Positions 13,291 through 26,649 of a stretch of DNA of 64,000 nt are shown here, piece after piece. A program made the position numbers and the translations under genes. The notes below the pieces were generated by a model. It searched no databases, was not told where the DNA came from, and worked only from the letters and a program-made list of their open reading frames with translations. The stretch spans positions 473,957 to 537,956 of the forward strand of contig VWYX01000270.1 in assembly GCA_013396525.1 (NCBI GenBank), given 5' to 3'. The stretch comes from Chaetorhynchus papuensis. Lineage: Eukaryota; Chordata; Aves; Passeriformes; Rhipiduridae. The first letter of the stretch is position 1; every line of letters begins with the position of its first letter.

Positions 13291-14030
13291 ATTTTATCAT
13301 GAAAGCGAACTGCCTTTACATTATTCTGAAGTTTGTCAAAGTCATAATCAATAGCACAGCATACCTACATGTGATAACAGTGTGTGTTTGACTGTTAAGG
13401 AAGCAAGGAGTGTTAGATGCAAGTGTTGGAAAAGGTGGGTACATAGCTGCACATTAGGGTACACTAGCTGATATTTATTTATAGGTAGGAAATCAAGCAT
13501 TTATCTCCAGTAGCTGCTTATCACTAAGTATTTCTTATGTTTTAAAACTCGGTCAATGTTTTTTCTTGTGTCTGGTTTTTTTATGGTGACACAAATTTCT
13601 GTTAAGGATTTTCTTTTCTTTTTTCTCTCCAAACACAAGCTACCTTCTCTTTTGAACTAATCAGACCAAAGGCTCAGCCTTTCTCTTTCTCCTGCCAAGT
13701 GCTGACATGAGATCTTTGCTTTGTTGTATTACTTCTCTGCTGAAGATGAGGGTGCTTCTGGGAGTTGCAATTTTGGTAAATACCTTCTTCAGTGGTGCAT
13801 TGTTAATATTGTTTGTACAGTGCTCCATGTTAAATTTCACCTCATTGATTATCATAATACAGAATTGCCTCAGAAGTTTAGTTCTGCCCCAGTGGAAAAT
13901 ACCAAAGATTCCATTCCTGAAAGCTGCTTTTGCTTCACTGACAGATGACTTCGCCAGATCAAATAGCGTGATAGGAAAAACACAAGATCAAAACTGTTCA
14001 TTTATCTGTCCATCATGTATAGCCAAGAGA

Positions 14031-14078
14031 TTTTTGCTTTTCAGATAACTTTACCACAAGTCAAATCTTGTTATGTAT
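14031..14078 (+). repeat. Short dispersed direct repeat A, copy 2
   Basis: Partner of 13045-13090 in the same orientation. Shares the ttttgctttt start, an actttac or attttac middle and the tcaaatcttgttatgtat end. Flanks do not look similar. Confidence 0.5.
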
Positions 14079-16842
14079 GTCTTTTTTGTGATTATCTTAA
14101 ACTCAAGGATCATGTGATTACTGTGAAACTTTACTGTCATTTCCTGTGCCATTCAGAAAAATAATGTATATTTTTGTCAAGGCATCTGAACCAACTGAAA
14201 ACAGATGTTAAGAATTTGTCCTGTCTTTTCAATTTAGAAGTTATATAGATTTTTTAGGGTATTTTGTAGATCCAAAGTAGAAAGTGGTAGGAACTATGCT
14301 GATCTTAACATGCAAAATTACTCCAGCTGGCACCAAACCTGGTCTAAAGTGGAACAACCACATCTTGGTGGCAACAGCTTTTGTTGTCAGTTGTAGAATG
14401 CTCACTGACTATCTGATTTCCAAAAATATCCTAAAAAATGTATGGGTGAAGCTAAGTTCTTCTGCAAAACATCGGGCATCAAGGACAGCCAAAGGAAGCC
14501 AGATCCATGAAACATAGGCTGCCTTCTTAATGAGTTTGTACTGACCTCTCACTAAGCAGTGTGAAGGAAAATGTTCTGTCAGTTTGTGTGTGTCAATTAA
14601 AGCATCATATGAAACAGCCTTGTGTGACTGCTGGGATGCATTTTATACATTTGTTAAACATCTAAATGTTTTACAACAAGAAGTTTACTTATACTCTATG
14701 GACAGTAAAGAGCAGGTTTTCTGAAAGAACTGGAAAAGTGTATATTTGACCTTTATATAAAAAAAAAAGAAAAAAATTATGTGAAATTTATCCTCTGAAA
14801 AAGATAAGAGGTTCCACATTGTCTTCAGAGATGAAGCTTGTTAGAGCTCTTATTTTGATTGCCCATGCCAGATAAGTTTTACATACAGCTTTCTCGAAAT
14901 TGAGATGATTTGCTCTTCCAGAACTTGATAATGTTGCTATTTTCTTTGTTTAAGGAACTACTTAACTTGCTGGCTGCTACTTCTGATAAACTCATGTAAG
15001 AGTGATTTTGTTTTCTCATGTTTCTTTTGTCCTGCCTACAAGGAGAGGCTTTACTCTTCTGTGGGATCTGTAGAGCAATGGCAGTTGTTTCTCTTACCTT
15101 TATACCCAGGGACTGGAGTTCAGAAACCGTAAAATGAGTATTTTGAATTGGCAATTTGCTTATTGTAACCATCACATCAAGCACTTCGACTTCTGACTGC
15201 CTAGTACAGTTCAGTCCATTTCCTTGCTTTCTCTTATCTCCAGATGGCATAGGGTCTATTTGCAACTAATTTTTTTTTCTGGAGTGTGGAATATAGTCTC
15301 ATTCTTGATGAGCTACAGACAAAAATTAGAGGAGTGATGATTAATGATTAATAAAGTTAATGATCATTGCTACACTGTAAATGCCTTCTCAGCTCCAGTA
15401 TGCCTTATTCTATAACAGTTTGATTTGTCTTGTTGTCAATTTCTGTTTAACTTTATCTTTTGTCAGCAGGTCTGAGAGAAATCACACCGTGAATAAACTT
15501 CTTCTCTTTAAGATTTTAATGGTGATCAAACTATTTAGCACTGCTTCTGTTACATTTTGTATATAGTGAATTCCTCAGGTATCTCACTGTACCTTGACAA
15601 ATCACTTGCACGAATCCCTTATGAACCTGTTCCAGCCTGTCAGCATTCTGTTGAGAGAGCATATAGGAAAGCTGAATTAGCTGTTCTGCCAATGGCCTGC
15701 TAAGTTTGTTTGCCAGGTGAAATACCTACTGTTCTTTTACACCATTTTTCTGTTAAAATAGCTTATTACACTTCTGGGGCCACAATGCTGCCCTGAAAAT
15801 CAAGCTTGCCATTCTGCTAATTCCATGTCACATTGGTAAGTGGGTCATTAGCAATTCCTCTTGCTTCTATCCTGCTGCATCCCCAGTGAACCCTGGCCTT
15901 CTTCCCAGCTCTATCCCTTGTCGTTCTCCATTGCTTGACAACTTGATAAGATACCAAGCAGCTTCTGTTTGATCCACATGCCTAATATTTTTCTGATGAG
16001 GTGGATGGAGCTATGAACAGGGGGAAGGTGGCCTCTCAGTTGTCAGCCAAGGCATTCTCTGCTTCTTGGCTGCTGTTGAACCAAACTGTTGATTTTGAGG
16101 TATGTCATGCAAACTCACACTCCGTTTGGGGAGTTTTCTGTTTTCTGGGATACATCTGCTTCCTATAGTGTGATCTATGTTCTCCACAGGTACCTGCACC
16201 TGTGTGTCCCTGTTCTGAAGGTATGAGTTTTCTAAAATGCACCCAAGCTAGCTGTTAACTCTTGGTTTGGGTGGTTGTGGTTTCAGTTTAGCAAGAAATC
16301 CAGGTCACTCGGCATTGAGGACTTGTCTCTCTCATTGTAGACAATTACAGTAGCCCCTTGCTAAATGGTGATTTTTCATAAGTGTTTCTCTATATTTTTC
16401 TAGTTGAAAAATAGTTGTTTAGCGTTAAACTAAGTGATAACTTGCAAGAAAATAGATGCAGATGAATGATAATTCTTTGTACTTAATTGTGCCTTCTTTT
16501 GTCAAAAGGGATTTTAATCAATTTAATATGAATGATTTTGACTAATGGTAGTAATATGAAGATAACGGCTTCAATTTTGTATGGAAGAAACATTTAGTTT
16601 CTGACATAAAAGTGTGATATAGCTACCAAATTAAAGACAAAGTTAGTTTATCCCTCTTTTATTAACCTAGAGATTTAAAAGTATTAAAGTAATTATTTTT
16701 ATCTTTGAGTGTAAAGTTTTTCTGATAAGTTGACTCCAGCTGGCATTATGCCTTTCTCTAGAAGTCCACTTATCTTCATTACTTTGCTGGTAATTTTAAA
16801 CTGTCTGTATCTTGCTGTGCAGTAAGACTTCAATCCTAATAC
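14079..16842. other. Noncoding, nothing recognised
   Basis: Contains a 128-codon minus-strand open frame at 15265-14879 that is serine- and lysine-rich. It has no domain I recognise, and nothing around it suggests an exon. The rest is AT-rich unique-looking DNA. Confidence 0.4.
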
Positions 16843-16892
16843 ATTATTATTATTATTANTATTACTATTACTATTACTATTATTATTATTTT
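16843..16892. repeat. ATT/ACT trinucleotide microsatellite
   Basis: About 16 units of att/act, interrupted by an N at 16859. The unresolved base inside the repeat probably reflects an assembly or consensus ambiguity. Confidence 0.92.
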
Positions 16893-19399
16893 ACTTGAAG
16901 GATGTTATCCGTTAAGTGCTCTTACAGAATTTTATTGCATGGTAGGAATTCCAGTGATACTGTCACAAAATTTTACTCTCTGGCTTGATTTATTTTAAAC
17001 TCCTATAGTAGGAATGGCCTCTAGATTTGCATTTGTGGTATTGGTTTATGAAAATTGAGTGGTAATGCTAACCTATTTTTCAAAAAATAGGTCTAAAGCC
17101 AAGTAAGAAAGGTCAGCTTCAAATTGAAACACTGACAGAAAAAGTTTTCAGTAGGAACAGTGAAGGGAACGTACTGTTTTCAAAATGGTTGATTAGTTTT
17201 GGGAAGGTCCATGCAATGAAGTCCATGGTGCCAGCAGGGATAAGAATTCAGTAGCTCAACCAGTTGCATATTTCCGTTAACAGAGCTTCAAAGTGAAATA
17301 TTTTTATTGTATTGCTAACTTCTATGTTGTTAAAACAGTGAGCTCCTGGGTATTCCATGAACATTGTGATTGGATATAGATGATTGGACTTTTATTTTGG
17401 ACGTTATTATACAGAGAAACAGAAAGTAACATGGAAAAGAAAATAAAAGGTATGTTAGTTCATAGGCTAGGTTATCATATTTTATAATTTCTACTTTTGC
17501 CCACTCATTGTCTATGTTTTGCAATTTGAATAAAAGAAAATGCCAATAAGACAGACAGACTTAAGGTAGTGACTTTGATTTTAGTTCTACTTTTGAAACA
17601 CGGAGAATGGGAAAAATCTATTCACCAAATGGAAAATAATGTAATCATTAGAAAGGTTATTTTCATACTCCCATGCTGGAACTAATTATCGATTCCAAAC
17701 TTGAATAAAACAGATTTGTTGATCTAGTGGCAAGTCAGGTAAATGATGTTTTTGTGGTGGCACAAGAAGCTTTGCTGAGAGTGGGGACTACGAGTGCTCT
17801 TTTGCTCTTTATAGAGCAGCAGTGCTTCGGAAATGCCCTGGAGCAGCTCTCAGGGGTGGGGTGTGAGGACCTGAGGTGGGGTCCGGGCTGGTTATCTCCA
17901 TCAGCTCACCAGTGGTAAGCGCAGGCTGGGGGACCACAGCCATGGCTGTTGCATTTTGCCCTTCAGGTTTTTGCTAATATTGAAGGATCCCTGTGGAGTT
18001 AGCAGAGTGCCTTATTTCCTTGAGATGTTTGGCTCATTTTATCAAGATAACTTATTTTAGTGCAAATCCAATAAATACCTCTTGAGATACCACGAAATGC
18101 CAAAAATAGAAGGCATCAATCAAGTCACTCAGGCATAGGACTGGGAATAGAAGTACAGAGTTTAGTAACTCAGAAGCTTTTTGGTGTTTTCTTCCAAATG
18201 TTCTACTCCAACTGTTGCAGGTGGAGTAGCACTGATACTTGTTTCTCCTAAAATCCATACTCCGTAGATCTTTAATTTACTATATTTTCTCAAGATTTAT
18301 AGGAGCCTTCCAATCATGTCCATCCAGTCTTGAGCTCTAAGGTTCTAGCTCACTTTCTCTAAGTCACAGAAATGTTAAGTTCTCTTTGTCAAAGCCAAAC
18401 AAAAGCATTCAGAAAAAATATCCAACCCCCAAATCCCTCCTGCCAATTTCATCTCTGATGCCTTACGTTGCTCCAGAATGCTTTCCTGTCCTGACAGATG
18501 TTCCTCCCATGTTTTATGAAAACAAATGAAGTCATTTTAGCACATGAAGATGTCTTCTGTTCTCAAACTTTGTGTTAGGTCATTTACTGCTCACTGAAGT
18601 GTCCCTTGTGCATTCATGATTTTCTAACACATTCATCAAAGTGAAAAGCTTTTGGGATGCCACAAAGACAGTTTTCTGATATATGCACAACCCAAAGCTA
18701 TGCTTTTTTCTTTTGTCTGCCATGAAAAAACAATTAAGTCCTGTCGTACAGGATTTTTTTTTTTTCACATTATGTCTTGTAGATTACATGACAATTTTGT
18801 CTGTCCCTATTCTGCCTTATATCTTATTTAGGTTTTTTGTTGGTTCTAAATAAATATGTCAGTCCCTTAGCTGAAAATGAGTATGAAATTTCTAAAAAAT
18901 TCTGGTGATTTATTTCCACTGATTGTACTAAAAAGCTGATTATATTTAAATATTGTGCTTTTTTTCCTGTTCAGGGGTAGAAAGAAATGTACTTTCAGAA
19001 CTANATAATATATAGAATATAAACCACAAATGTCACTGATTTTCACAGTTATGAAGGTGCCTTTAATTGACACTTTTACAGATTATTTTTGATGACATTT
19101 GGATGAATTGTCCACTTAAATGTATTTATACCAGTAATAGTAATGTTATGATAAAATTATTTTCTTTTTGGGATCCATGTTCTTGGGGAATACCTTGTAA
19201 CTGAATAACTTAGGATTTTCACAGGGGGACTGTGATATTACAGCTCTCTAGTAACTGAAGCAGTGTTCATGCTATCAATCCACAATCTGAACTCTTGTCT
19301 TCCTAAAAGAGCTTCAAACAGAGCAGTTTTTATAAAATGACAATCTGTGGATATTTTAGTTGTGAACAGAAAATTTAAAGCATTCCTTTCCAAACATAA

Positions 19400-19430
19400 G
19401 TGATCCAGGATCCAGGCGTGATCCAGGATC
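19400..19430 (+). repeat. Tandem repeat of an 18-bp unit (1.7 copies)
   Basis: The 13-mer gtgatccaggatc occurs at 19400-19412 and again at 19418-19430, separated by caggc. It looks like a small local duplication. Confidence 0.8.
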
Positions 19431-22400
19431 ATTCACCTGAAATCTTATCTGTCCCAAAATACACTGTATTATTTGAGCACTCTCATATTTAAAGACCAAT
19501 GCTACAAACAGCTCTGCTTTAGTGCACTGGCTCAGCAAATCCTTCTGGTTTGTTCTTTATTAGGAATTCTGTTCTCAGTTACTCTTGTATTAACTTGGAG
19601 AATCACTTAAAACAAGGATGTGTTCTGACACAATTTGTACGTGAGAAACGTGGACACCTAGGATTATGATTTACAGACCAGAATTCATATGAGAAGAGAT
19701 AGTGGGTAGAAGAAAGCATGTGTTTTGTATGCCTGGCTTTTTTTCCTCCCACATGTGGAACACAAGTCTCTCAAATATTTATAGGAGTATGCCTTTTGAT
19801 AACATAAGATTTGTCTCCAGCACCATATCCAAGACTTAAATGAAAATGTTTTTTAAACACAGTAGTACTACATATGGTCTGCTCAAGGGGTAAGTGATAC
19901 AGTAACACGTTTTCTGACTGCTCTTTACTTGGTTAAGTGCTTTTCCTTGGTTTTCTACATATTCATGTTTATTTCTGAATTGTTTGCTTTGGAAGCATAA
20001 AAGAATAAAGAAGGAAGATCATCTAGGAGTTAAAGAACCTATTAAAATCCTCCATTTCCTAAAATGTTAATAGTCAAGGAAATTTGAAATATTAGACCCT
20101 TAATGATATAGGCTAAACAGCAGTCCTCTGAATAGGTTAATATTTAATTTGGCATATTTGCTCTGAATGTTAGCTATATTAAATATTTGTATTTTCTCTG
20201 AGCTTGAAAGAAGCTTAGTATTTTCAGCATCTTGTGTAATTCCTATTTCCAGAGATATATTAAGAGGTTATTTAAGGTCACCACTGTGTTGCTGTCAAAA
20301 GACACAGCCCTCAAAACCAGCAGACCATGCTAGCCCAGGGTGAGCTGGCTAGAAACACCATGTTTGGCTCATGTACTTTGTTTCAGCCGCTGAATTGCAT
20401 TGAAAGACTTCTGAAAATACTCTGAGACTAATTTAGGCAGTAACATCTTTACTAATTAAGAAACAGATCCATTAAAAAAAAAAATGAAGTACTTAGTATC
20501 TGTCTTCTCTGTATTCATGCAAACAGCAGCTGCAGTTAAGGGTGTTGTGGTTGAAAAGGGAGAAGCCGTGTCTGCGAGTGGGATGGCAATTGGGCCCTGG
20601 TACGCTGTTCCTGCTGACATATGGGCTGCTATTAGAGAGGAGCACAAGAAATGTGCTGGTAAGCAGTGCATAAGGAGCTGCAGTGGCTTAATGAAGGCAG
20701 GAAGAGAGGAATAATAGACATGGAGAACAAGTCAGGGTCTGTTATTTGAATTGGCCCTTCGGTGTTTCAGTTTGACGTGCAGGCTAAAATGCCCTGTAAA
20801 ATGGGCATCAGCATGAGACTGACTTTAAGGAAATGGAAAGCCTAACCAAAGTATAACTGTTCGCTTTCCTTCAAGATTTGTAACATTCTTGAACCTTCAC
20901 ATACCTACCATTTTACACCACAGAATGGTCTGTATTTAAATTCATGGGACTCAGGTGCTCCTCACCATAGGATTGATTTTTTCTTAATTTGCTCGTGATG
21001 CATCAGCTTGATAATCTGCTGCAAACAAGTAGCAAACCGTAAGTCCTTATGTAAAGCCCCCTGTAAATATGCACAAATTAACCTAATCACTTTTGTGGCA
21101 GCCTGGGGGTGGCAATAGTGGTTGCAGCCTTACGAGTTTGGGGATAAATACAGCCTTGCAAAGAAATTATAGGGACAGGAGAAAGCTGAAGTTGTGTATT
21201 TTTTTACTGTCCTCTCCCCTACCTCCCCCGCCTGAGTTCCGTGGATGACACTTGAATTACCACTGTGCCAAAAACTAGGAAATGAGTAAGTGTGGACTCA
21301 GTGCCATAATTCTCTTCAGAACGGGGCGGAGATTCTGCTGGCTTGCAGCAGAGTACTTGCAAAAGGCTAATACTCTTTCCTGGTTAAAAGCAAGGATTTA
21401 AAAAAGCTTTTAGCAGATATGCTGAATAGTGCTTTTTAAGAGCAAACAAATAGATGCAAAGATGAAATGAGGTTTCATTGTATCCATCAAGAGGTTAAAA
21501 TATTGCAATGATTGTATAAGTTCTGTCTCAAGTATTCTCATGGCTAAAATTGCTCAGAATATTAAGCTATGTAAGAATCAGATGTATGGAATATTGAATT
21601 CTAATTAATAGCTTTCCATTAGGCATTGGATAACATCAGTGCTTTTCTACTGTACATTTACTGTCACCTCACTAACTCTGAGGATCATTTCTCACTTTGT
21701 CTTTTACTTGCTGTGTCCAAGAAATAATCAGCAGCTGTGCAGAGTCTCCATGGGAAAATAAAACCCAACCCGTTAAATTACAAATGCAGGGGGGGAGGGG
21801 GAAGAAAGGAAACAGTATTCAGAGACAAGCAAAATAGTTGTGATGCATGAGACTCCTCATTTCTATTTTAAACGATTACATGAATTGGATGATACAGAGT
21901 TGAGCGATTTGGCTTCAACTTTTTAGCTTTATTGATTAAATTTGTACTCTGGTACAGAAGAAAATGTGGTAGGAGACAACTCTTGAATATGAAGACAGAA
22001 GTGTAGAATTGCTTTGGTCCAATACCCAGAACTCACTGTATTAAGCACTGGATCACTGCCAAAAAAAGCAGCATTAAGAGCTATTTAGTCTCTTTCCTTG
22101 TATTTTCTGCAGAGCCAAGTCACAGAATGATGTGCTAAAATATGAGATGGAGTGACTTAAGTGAGGTTCATGACAAAAATGATGGAAACAGGAAGCTGCA
22201 GCTGATAATGAAAATCACTTCTGAAACCTATAATAAGGGTTTATTTATATACAGTTTAATAATTCTCCATATTTAAATATAAAATGATGCAAATGGGGCA
22301 ACATTTATTTCATGTGGTATGATGACAACCTTGATCCTGAATGCCAGATAATCCCTTAGATATGCACTTTCCTTTCTGTGCCATTTAGCTCTGTATAAAT

Positions 22401-22663
22401 CTTTGGTTGCATTTAATGATTATTCAGGATTTTCTGGTTTTGAGGTACTACTTTAGCCTACTTGGGATTTTATGTCTGTGAGAAAATGAAATAAATTTTT
22501 TTCATTTCCGATAGATGAGGAAAAGGTACAGAAGGGGAGGATTTCCACATATATCACCGCTGATTTACCGTAACATTATTATGACATGCTTACTATATTC
22601 TAATGCCCACTTATAAAGAAAGTGTTGCTGTGGCCTCTTATTGTCACACCACAATAAAATTAT

Positions 22664-22683
22664 TAAGGGAGTTATCTCCCTTA
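22664..22683. repeat. Perfect 8-bp inverted repeat, 4-base loop
   Basis: taagggag (22664-22671), loop ttat, ctccctta (22676-22683). No T-run or gene context gives it a function. Confidence 0.55.
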
Positions 22684-25591
22684 TTACTGAGCTCCTTATC
22701 CACTTCTACTCCACAGTAACAACCTGTAACACCAGAGGAAGGATGTTATGGTTGTGGAATTTCTTGAAGACTGGTATTCCCAAAGCCAAATAGCTTATCT
22801 AAGCGGTTATTCCTTTTTTAATTTTTTTTTTTTATTACATTTCCTCTCCCCAGAGAGCTGCTGCTGCTTCCCCCTCAGGGCTGCTATGCAATGCTTGTGC
22901 TCTGCTGGCTTTGGCCATGCTTGTGCTGTCCTTGTACCAGGATTCTTTCAGGGGGCACCATTCATATCTGACTTGCCTGGGTGTTTGTGGAAGAAGAAAG
23001 CATCCAGGGAAATATGCTTACAAAGATGTAAGACCTATAGTGTATATAAATCTAATCCTTCATCTTACCAGAAACAATAATTTTTTACTTAATTTTGTAA
23101 CTTACTGTCACTGAAAGGCTGGGATGTAGAATTAAAGTTGTGATCAAAACTGATTTGCCCCATACCAGCAGTAGTCTATTTACATATAAATGTTCTATTA
23201 ACTTTGTTCTTCATCTTTAAAAGGGACTTTATTCCCTGAAATCCTTACAGTTCAATAATACCTCAATTCCACTGAATGGTTTGGAAGTTTCCTTTTTTCT
23301 TTTCTAAAGTCTGAAGACTGGAAAAGCATATAAAGGATTTTACCTCTATCTTTTTAGCTACTTAAACTGATCTTTTGGCTTGTGCCATGCATTATCAGTT
23401 AGCTTGTAATTCACTTGGTTTGGTGCTGCAATTCTGTTTTCTTGGTGTTTGAATGAAAATGTCTGAGACTTGCATCTTTGGGCAGGCCTTGTAGCAGCTG
23501 CTGTATCTGTCTGAGCCCTAGCAGCTTTTTCATGTAGGTGGCACACTCTGACTGACAACTTTCTTTCTAACAAGGATTTTTCTCCATTCATCTACATGTG
23601 GCTTACTTTTGAAGTTACTCATTTCCCCATTCTCTAAGTAACTGAATTAATTAAAATCTGTTCTTAATTTCAGAAAAAAATATTTTTTTCTTTCCAGTTT
23701 TAGATGTTTATGAGTTTTCAATATTTAAAAAAGATTTCACTTCAAGAGTGATAATTTTGCCTCATGGAATCTGTTTATTCTACAGTAAGAAAGCTTAGCC
23801 GTATAATTGATTTTGTAGATCTTGACCCTAAGGCTAGGATCCAGGATAATGGGGTTTCAAAGTAAAATGAAGGTGAGTATTATAGCATCATAGTGGTCAC
23901 ACAGGACTAACTGGGCTAATTATGACTGTTGTGATTTTATGGATCTGAACTTGAGCCCTGGTGTATTTTTCTAGCCTCCTTAATAAAGCAGAAGAAGTCA
24001 GAGTTTGCAGGTGTCTGAGGACAGCAAAAAAACCCTCATGACCTGTCAGCCTTCTTTTCCTACGCCAGAAATCAGAGTCAGCTATCACTAAATTGAAGTT
24101 CAGCTGCAATGGTTTCTGCTAGGGGTGACATGCACCCTTCCCAGGAAGACAGAGAATTTTTTCATCTCCCTCTGCTATTCCGGTGGCAGAAGGAGCAACA
24201 GGCCCAGGAAATGATGGTTTTCTTGCACGTGGTTTCATATAAAGCAGGTCAGCATTTGCTGTGGTAACAAACACTAGCTCTGATTGCCCTATATTTTTGG
24301 CGTTCATGGATCTTCCCAAGAGTCACTGGTTTCTTGCTATGGCTTTCCTTTCAAAGTTGCTAATATCTGCTCTGAAGAAAGACTCATGTTTCAATTTATT
24401 TTTTATTAAACTTCTGACTATTTCTGCATGCTAAAGTAGTATAAAATAATAATAAGAAGAAATATTAATAGTAGGATGGATAAGTGGGTCTCCTTGAGAT
24501 TATTTCTCTGTAGGTTTGTTTTGTCAATATCTGGCCTGAGGCAGTTATCAGTGGTGAAGAAAGTTCTTTGTGCAGCTGCTTGTTTTGCCAAGTGTGCAGA
24601 CACCCTTACTGTTTGCTGTGCAGTGTCCTCTGCGTTCAGTTCAGTGGTTAAGCCATTATACGAGGAATGGATTTTACCAGCTACAAAGCATCTGTGGTGT
24701 TGATGATGACCTTGCATAAAAAAAGAAAATAGTTACTGAAAGTCAGGAGGCTTGCCAGCCTGAGCAGCTTAACCAGGAACAAAACCTTTCACAGAGTAGC
24801 TGTTGCAATATTGAAGAGCCTGTCCTCAAAACACCTTGCAGTAAGTTTAGGAGTGAATCTTTCCTTTTACCTAAGACTGCAACTTCTGTCAGAGTTGTCT
24901 TTGCTTTTTTTTAAGTTCTAATTTTTTTTATTGTACTAATTTTAAAGAAATATGAAAATTGTCACTAAAAAATGAAGAAGGAAAATGGAATTGAAAATGT
25001 CACTACTTTGAAATTAAGAGCAAAGTAAAAATTTGAATTAGCTGAGGATAAATGGATATCTGTAAATTGAGATTTATCTGTGCCTTGAAGAAGCATATCT
25101 AGAAAATTAGTGTCCCCTTTCACAAAGATCAAGCTGCAAATGTCTGTTTTGGTAAGTGAAGGTTCTGCTCAGATAAAGGGTGTCACAATTATTCCATTTT
25201 CCTTATGAATATTGCTTTATATCAGGGTGTTTCCTGCTTTGAAAAATCCAGGACGTGCCCCAGTGCTGCATGCCCCTCACCCCATAGCCCATCTGCACTG
25301 TGATGTGATTGCTGTGCTCCCGGAAGGGCTGTCTGGAATGAGTTGGCTCTCTAGGATGGTGGATGCCTTTCCAGCAATTAGTTCTGTTCTCCTACCTTTG
25401 GCTCTACAGCTGTTTTTTGTGTTCACAGTCAGGTCATACCTGGTTACTTTTCTGTCCTAGTTGAGTCAGTTTGGTAGTAACTTCGTGAAACGTTTGGAAA
25501 ACAGTGTGGAGTGGCTGTAGTGAAATGCTACATCCCTCACACAGGGCTCCATAAGTGTAACTTGGGAGCAACAATAGGGAGTTGCCTGTTG

Positions 25592-25649
25592 TGTGCTGTT
25601 TATTTGCCCTGTCTTGTTCTCATTTCAATGATTTCTAAGAAAAGTGTAT
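25592..25649 (+). repeat. Short dispersed direct repeat B, copy 1
   Basis: 58 bases beginning tgtgctgtttatttgc and ending aagaaaagtgtat. They recur without indels at 26592-26649, exactly 1000 bp downstream, with about five or six substitutions. Sequence on either side is not shared. Confidence 0.6.
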
Positions 25650-26591
25650 GGACTTGAATATCCCAATAGGGATGTTGCCTTGCCACCATCCTACCTATAA
25701 ATGTGAACACCTGGTCAAAGGAAGGAAGCCAAAAGCGTTGTGCGTGGGGAACACAGAAAATTTCTAGGGGTGAGTGATGAGAGAAATTGGAGAGTTGCAG
25801 GTAATGCTGTCAACATGTAAACAGTGTCATAGAGCATTTGAGTAAATTTCATTAAAATTTTGTGCTTCTAAGGCTACGTCACTACCACATACAAGCTAGC
25901 TGATTTCAGGATAACTTTGTGTGCCCATGGGAGCTGTTGTCAAGGGATGCCACATTCAAAGGAATGGAAGAATGAATTTCTAACAGGTGTATGGTCTGGA
26001 GATGTTTACAGTGTTCTGCCATCATTATTTTATTTTCTGATAGAAGTGGAAATTATACACTCCTCAGGGAGAATGGTTTTCTGACTGCGAGTTTGAAGAG
26101 AGAGTTTGAGAAATAGAATTGGTGTGAGTGTTGATGAACTTGCTATTTTATACAATTTATGTGGAAACATGGAAGCAGCCTGTCAGAGGTGTTACATCCC
26201 TTTTCATTTGTGTCTATGTGAGCTTTTTCAAGTATATAAGTTATTTCAGTAGCAATTGCTTAGAGTTGTGCAGATGTGGAACTGCTACATGGTGAAAATC
26301 ATGAAATAGCTAACTTTTTTTGATGTTACCTTGGTCTTCTATTTCATGCTGTTAAAGTTTCGCTTAACTTTCCTTTTCTGTCATATTTTTGTTCAATAAA
26401 AGCAAATTGATTTGGATAATTATCCAACACTTGATTAAATTAACTTTCTCTTGAAAGTTTTCTGAGCTTTTTATGGTAACATGGAAATTTATTACACAGT
26501 TACAACTGAAGGTAACACTCATGATGAACAATGACAGAAAGAGTTCAAGGTGTGGTATGTAGTGTTATGCTTGTGGCTGTACACAAGTTCT

Positions 26592-26649
26592 TTTGCTGTT
26601 TATTTGCACTGTCTTCTTCTCATTTTAATAATTTCTAAGAAAAGTGTAT
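26592..26649 (+). repeat. Short dispersed direct repeat B, copy 2
   Basis: Partner of 25592-25649 in the same orientation; ctgtttatttgc and atttctaagaaaagtgtat are shared exactly. Could be a fragment of an unnamed interspersed repeat or a local duplication. Confidence 0.6.

Larger units (their letters stand above)
16893..25591. other. Noncoding intron/flank block
   Basis: Mostly AT-rich sequence. It contains an N at 19004, the tandem repeat at 19400-19430, a purine/G-rich run near 21788-21801, an 8-bp-stem hairpin at 22664-22683, and a series of minus-strand open frames at 23358-24717 discussed under findings. No exon of a known gene is recognised. Confidence 0.4.

Noticed and set aside
13064..13391. 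Lys/Asn/Pro-rich and Phe-rich frames around the A/C tract
   Set aside because: Translations of a homopolymer and A4C4 low-complexity sequence, not proteins.
14879..15265. 128-codon minus-strand ORF as a gene
   Set aside because: No family resemblance, no upstream promoter or splice sites that I can defend; length is within chance for 64 kb and six frames.
20010..20060. CR1 fragment suggested by gatcatctaggagtt
   Set aside because: Only one short word resembles CR1 and the flanking sequence does not continue the match.
21788..21801. G-quadruplex at the G7-A-G5 run
   Set aside because: Only three three-G tracts can be drawn; the fourth is missing within a normal loop distance.
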